The notes under the pieces: model-generated | What the model saw: only the letters and a program-made list of their open reading frames with translations | Database searches by the model: none | Told to the model about the DNA's origin: nothing | In this document: in pieces, positions 59,563 through 64,000 of the stretch | Layout: the number at the start of each line of letters is the position of its first letter | Numbering within the stretch: position 1 is the first letter of the stretch | Origin: Candidatus Polarisedimenticolaceae bacterium | GTDB taxonomy: Bacteria > Acidobacteriota > Polarisedimenticolia > Polarisedimenticolales > DASRJG01 | Direction: 5' to 3' | Assembly: GCA_036275915.1 (NCBI GenBank) | Contig: DASUCV010000020.1 | Span: 141,374-205,373, forward strand | DNA: 64,000 bases | Translations under genes and position numbers: made by a program

Positions 59563-60354
59563 GTGGGTCGAATCGTTGCCATTGCCAACCAAAAAGGGGG
59601 CGTCGGAAAAACGACGACCTCGGTTAACCTTGCCGCCGCGCTGGCGATCGCCGAGCGTCACGTGCTTCTCATCGACGCCGACCCTCAAGCCAACACAACG
59701 CGGGCGCTGGGCCTTCCGGAAGACCCCGAGCGCGCATCGCTCTATGACGCGTTCTCCGGCTCGGCGTCGCTCGAGGAGATCCGGCTGCCGCTCGACGAGG
59801 TCAAGGGGCTCGACCTCATCCCCAGCGACCGCCACTTGATCGGTGCCGAGCTGGAGCTCACCGAGGCGATGGCGCGGGAGTTCCGCCTGAAGCGGCTTCT
59901 CGAACCGATCCGCGATCAATACCAGCACATTCTCATCGACTGTCCCCCGTCGCTCGGTCTCCTGACCTTGAACGCGCTCACCGCGGCCGATGCGGTTCTG
60001 ATCCCGGTCCAGTGCGAGTTCCTGGCTCTGGAGGGAATCTCCCAGCTCATGGACACGCTCGAACGCGTTCGCCAGGCGCTTAATCCGGCACTCGAGGTCG
60101 GCGGCGTCGTCATGACGATGTTCGACGAGCGGACGAACCTCTCGCGCCAGGTCGTCGACGAAGTGCGGAACGTGTTCGGTGAGCGTGTCTACGACACGGT
60201 CGTGCCCCGGAATATCCGACTTGGCGAGGCCCCCAGCCACGGTAAGCCGATCTTCCTTTACGACATCCGGTCCCGCGGTGCCGACGCGTACCTCAATCTC
60301 GCGAAGGAGTTCGTCAAGCATGAAGAGAAAGGCATTGGGCAAGGGACTCAGTAG
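59563..60354 (+). CDS. parA: Chromosome-partitioning ATPase ParA (Soj)
   Basis: A 263-residue deviant-Walker ATPase. It starts at GTG 59563 (GRIVAIANQKGGVGKTTTSV), with GAGG 5 nt upstream; an in-frame GTG at 59473 would translate the parS sites (FHVEH) and is rejected. Other motifs are LLIDADPQANTTRALG, IDCPPSLGLLTLNAL and VPRNIRLGEAPSHGKPI. It works with ParB and parS to move the replicated origins. Length matches Soj. The 3' end overlaps parB by 35 nt. Confidence 0.97.
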   Translation: MGRIVAIANQKGGVGKTTTSVNLAAALAIAERHVLLIDADPQANTTRALGLPEDPERASLYDAFSGSASLEEIRLPLDEVKGLDLIPSDRHLIGAELELTEAMAREFRLKRLLEPIRDQYQHILIDCPPSLGLLTLNALTAADAVLIPVQCEFLALEGISQLMDTLERVRQALNPALEVGGVVMTMFDERTNLSRQVVDEVRNVFGERVYDTVVPRNIRLGEAPSHGKPIFLYDIRSRGADAYLNLAKEFVKHEEKGIGQGTQ

Positions 60355-61207
60355 CCTCATCCCGTCCTCGCTCTCTCCGCAGGCCGCCACCTCCCCCGCT
60401 TCGCCGCCCAGTTCCGTGCGGCCGTTCGAATTCAAGGTCGAGGTGAGCAAGATCCGGCCGAATCCTCGGCAGCCTCGGCAGACATTCGATGAAGCGGGCC
60501 TCGAAGAGCTCGCGCGATCTCTCAAGACGCAGGGTGTTCTCCAACCGGTCGTCGTCCGCCCGGCGGCGAACGGCGCCTACGAGCTCGTTGCCGGTGAGCG
60601 GCGCTGGAGAGCCGCCCAAAGGGCCGGTATTCATCAGATTCCGGCGATCGTGCGGGATGTCTCGGACGCGAACCTACTTCAGCTTGCGCTCATCGAGAAC
60701 CTGCAGCGGGAGGAGCTGAACGCGATCGAAGAAGCCGAAGCCTACCGGATCCTGATCGACGACCTGCAGCTCACGCAGGGCGAAATCGCCGAACACGTCG
60801 GCAAGCAGCGCGCGACGGTCGCGAATTCCCTTCGACTGCTGGCGTTACCGCGCAAGGTCCAAGACCTCGTCCGAAGCCGACAGCTTTCCATGGGTCATGC
60901 TCGCGCGCTCCTGGCACTCGAGGATCCCAAGCTCATGGAATCGCTCGCCGAGCGCATCGTGAAGGACGGACTCTCGGTCCGGGAGGTCGAGGCGCGCGCG
61001 CATCGTGGGGAAGCCGTCGCGTTGCCGATTCGCCGCGCCGGTAAGTCGGTCGACCCGAACGTCGCGGCAGCCGAGGAGACCTTGCAGCGTGCCGTCGGGA
61101 CGAGGGTCAGGATCCGGGGCAGCGCGAAGTCGGGACGGGTCGAGCTGCACTATCGCTCGTCGGAAGAGCTCGACCGGCTCTATACGATCCTGACGAAGGG
61201 GAGGTAG
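60320..61207 (+). CDS. parB: Chromosome-partitioning protein ParB
   Basis: A 295-residue CTPase and DNA-binding protein. The N-terminus MKRKALGKGLSSLIPSS is the usual ParA-interacting segment. The CTP-binding core has RPNPRQPRQTFDEAGLEELA, ELVAGERRWRAAQRAG and LIENLQREELNAIEEAEAY. The helix-turn-helix is LTQGEIAEHVGKQRATVANS. A C-terminal dimerisation domain ends VELHYRSSEELDRLYTIL. It begins within the parA 3' end. Confidence 0.97.
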   Translation: MKRKALGKGLSSLIPSSLSPQAATSPASPPSSVRPFEFKVEVSKIRPNPRQPRQTFDEAGLEELARSLKTQGVLQPVVVRPAANGAYELVAGERRWRAAQRAGIHQIPAIVRDVSDANLLQLALIENLQREELNAIEEAEAYRILIDDLQLTQGEIAEHVGKQRATVANSLRLLALPRKVQDLVRSRQLSMGHARALLALEDPKLMESLAERIVKDGLSVREVEARAHRGEAVALPIRRAGKSVDPNVAAAEETLQRAVGTRVRIRGSAKSGRVELHYRSSEELDRLYTILTKGR

Positions 61208-61208
61208 C

Positions 61209-61311
61209 GCCGACGAATTTGTCGGCTGCCGACATAATTGTCGGCTTGTTGCAATCACGCGCTTTTTCATTTGGCAGACACAAACGTCGGCCGCAGACAC
61301 AATGGTCGGCG
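61209..61311. repeat. Four 19-bp iterons in two pairs between parB and the bactofilin gene
   Basis: Copies lie at 61209-61227 (GCCGACGAATTTGTCGGCT), 61228-61246 (GCCGACATAATTGTCGGCT), 61274-61292 (GCAGACACAAACGTCGGCC) and 61293-61311 (GCAGACACAATGGTCGGCG). Each pair is in direct tandem with 16 of 19 identity, and the first two are also palindromic (GCCGAC...GTCGGC). They lie 2 nt after the parB stop and 132 nt before the bactofilin start. The rest of this 235-nt spacer shows nothing I can name. Confidence 0.75.
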
Positions 61312-61442
61312 GCCGGAAATCACCGTTATGTCGCTGCAATTTCGAAAGTGTCTTTCCGCGAACCGCAAGGGCACGTAACGACGCACCTTCCTTTTGGCAC
61401 GCGTGTCGCTCTTTCCGGGCGCACAAACTCGTGGGAGGGCGC

Positions 61443-61871
61443 ATGGCCAAATGGAAGCTGAGGGGCAAGGACGGAGGCGACGACGCCGAGATCGTCGGGT
61501 TCATCGGTGAAGGGACCGTCTTCACGGGCGACCTGGTGCTCGAGGGCGGTGCGCGCGTTGACGGACGGGTCATCGGACGGGTCAAAGCGCCGGCGCTTCT
61601 CGTGGTCGGTCCAGCCGGCGAGATCGAAGCGGAAGAGCTTCACGCCTACCGATTGACGGTGTGCGGCGTCGTGCGGGGGAAGCTGATCGTCCAGGACCGC
61701 TTGGAGGTCCAGAGCGGGGGACGCGTTTCCGGGCACGTGGTCATGCAGAAGGAAGGGCTCGTCGTCGCGCCGGGGGGACTGTTCGAGGGAACGGTCGAGT
61801 ACGTGCGGGATGCACGCGCATCCGAAGAACCGGAGCTGCCGCGCGAGCTCGCGGCGTCGGCGGCCGTCTGA
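61443..61871 (+). CDS. Bactofilin-family cytoskeletal protein
   Basis: A 142-residue protein that should polymerise into filaments without nucleotide. The core is a right-handed beta-helix of DUF583 type: FIGEGTVFTGDLVLEGGARV, DGRVIGRVKAPALLVVGPAG, EIEAEELHAYRLTVCGVVRG and VSGHVVMQKEGLVVAPGGLF. The ends are charged and flexible. GGGAGG lies a few bases before the ATG. Bactofilins near parAB tether the partition system to the pole in Myxococcus, so a similar link is plausible here. Confidence 0.92.
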   Translation: MAKWKLRGKDGGDDAEIVGFIGEGTVFTGDLVLEGGARVDGRVIGRVKAPALLVVGPAGEIEAEELHAYRLTVCGVVRGKLIVQDRLEVQSGGRVSGHVVMQKEGLVVAPGGLFEGTVEYVRDARASEEPELPRELAASAAV

Positions 61872-61875
61872 TTTC

Positions 61876-61904
61876 TTGACCCTCCAAGACCCCTGTGCTA
61901 ACGT
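61876..61904 (+). promoter_or_regulatory. Candidate promoter of the atpHA unit
   Basis: TTGACC is separated by 17 nt from TAACGT, with a TG one base upstream (extended -10). It starts 5 nt after the bactofilin stop. The upstream word TTTCTTGAC is shared with the rpmH promoter. Confidence 0.5.
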
Positions 61905-61998
61905 CGCCGATCTTCAACTAACGTCATGCAACGACAGAAGTTGAGGGCCGCGTCGCGGTTGGTCGCGCGTTGCCGACGTAGACGTCCAGGGGCTGGTC

Positions 61999-62541
61999 AT
62001 GAAGGACAAGAAGCTGGCGACGCGCTACGCGCGCGCGCTCCTGAGCGCTCTGCCCGAGGTCGCGGCGCAGGATGCGGCCGACTCGTTTCTCACCGCCCTC
62101 GGTGAGGCTCTCGAAGGTCAGCCGGGCGTCCGCGCATTCCTCGAGAATCCATCGGCGCCTGCCGGCACGAAGAAGGAGCTCTTCGGCCGCCTCGCCACAC
62201 AGGCCGGCGCCGGCCAACGGGTCGTGACCTTCCTCGGCGTGGTGGTCGACCACGGGCGCGTGTCGTCCCTCCCGTCGATCGCGAAGGTGTTGCGCACCGA
62301 GCGCGAGGCAATGCAGGGCACGATCACCGGGACCTTGACGACGGCGTCCCCGGTCAACGCCGAGACCGCCGGCCGCATCGCCGCCGCGCTCTCGCGGCTC
62401 GCGGGACGGCGCGTGAATCTGACGACGGGTGTCGATCCGGCCCTCCTCGGCGGTGCGATCGCTCGGGTGGGATCGACGGTCTACGACGGCAGCTTGAGGA
62501 CGCAGCTCGAACGGCTTCGCCGGACGATGGGGGAGGAATAG
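61999..62541 (+). CDS. atpH: ATP synthase F1 delta subunit
   Basis: A 180-residue stator subunit joining F1 to the membrane part. It begins [20 protein letters not shown], has [20 protein letters not shown] and a C-terminal [20 protein letters not shown] with [12 protein letters not shown], typical of the family. No atpB, atpE or atpF gene precedes it; the bactofilin gene lies directly upstream. The spacer is 127 nt. Confidence 0.93.
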   Translation: MKDKKLATRYARALLSALPEVAAQDAADSFLTALGEALEGQPGVRAFLENPSAPAGTKKELFGRLATQAGAGQRVVTFLGVVVDHGRVSSLPSIAKVLRTEREAMQGTITGTLTTASPVNAETAGRIAAALSRLAGRRVNLTTGVDPALLGGAIARVGSTVYDGSLRTQLERLRRTMGEE

Positions 62542-62546
62542 CGCAG

Positions 62547-64000
<1,454 letters not shown>

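Noticed and set aside
61209..61311. parS cluster or DnaA boxes
   Set aside because: The 19-bp units lack the CACGTG core of parS and the TTATCCACA pattern; they are listed as separate iterons.

Overview
The window is a GC-rich bacterial chromosome segment spanning the replication-origin neighbourhood and a flanking accessory stretch. The lineage is inferred, not shown. An Acidobacteriota-like soil bacterium, or a relative among the deeper Gram-negative phyla, fits best. The reasons are a Ser/Thr kinase fused to a periplasmic TolB/PD40-type propeller, GloVer-repeat and PQQ-like secreted propellers, an S9 prolyl oligopeptidase, a DUF937 protein, and the order mnmE-mnmG-rsmG-parA-parB-bactofilin-atpH-atpA.

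Positions 1-20,900 are mostly envelope and secreted proteins. They comprise a two-component pair (kinase truncated by the window edge), two large secreted repeat proteins, an S41-like protein that appears to lack its nucleophile, a receptor-like Ser/Thr kinase, and a four-gene operon of a ComEA-like double helix-hairpin-helix protein, a DUF937 protein and two tandem eight-cysteine exported peptides. A Spy-like protein, a Uup-type ABC-F ATPase, a bacterial EXORDIUM/PHI-1 homologue, a prolyl oligopeptidase and a small exported helical protein follow.

Positions 20,880-25,050 hold a Tat-targeted HisC-like aminotransferase, a CAU-anticodon tRNA, and a compact cassette. The cassette is an XRE regulator divergent from hsp20, a coupled 55-aa ORF, a Pro/aromatic repeat protein and a single-domain ClpB-D2-like AAA+ protein with a degenerate Walker B, closed by a strong terminator. 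I regard it as the best candidate for an undescribed system here.

Positions 25,080-33,360 hold an ArnT-like glycosyltransferase with an asparagine synthetase, a PQQ-like propeller protein, an M48 Ste24-like protease coupled to a BON protein, and a DUF423 membrane protein. Positions 33,420-37,290 are the macromolecular-synthesis operon rpsU-dnaG-rpoD with a recognisable promoter. LarB, a PilZ protein and HU follow.

Positions 38,950-52,130 run leftward: dnaA, dnaN, recF, gyrB, gyrA, then a transaldolase-like gene and a three-gene biotin-dependent acyl-CoA carboxylase, most of the latter joined by 1- or 4-nt overlaps. From 52,490 the genes run rightward: rpmH, rnpA (overlapping, TTG start), yidD, yidC, khpB/jag, mnmE, mnmG, rsmG, two parS sites, parA, parB, a bactofilin, atpH and atpA (cut by the window end). 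The divergent dnaA/rpmH spacer with paired DnaA boxes is the likely oriC. A four-copy 19-bp iteron between parB and the bactofilin gene, and short GTC-rich palindromic intergenic repeats, are not explained by the genes. I saw no insertion sequence, prophage or CRISPR array.
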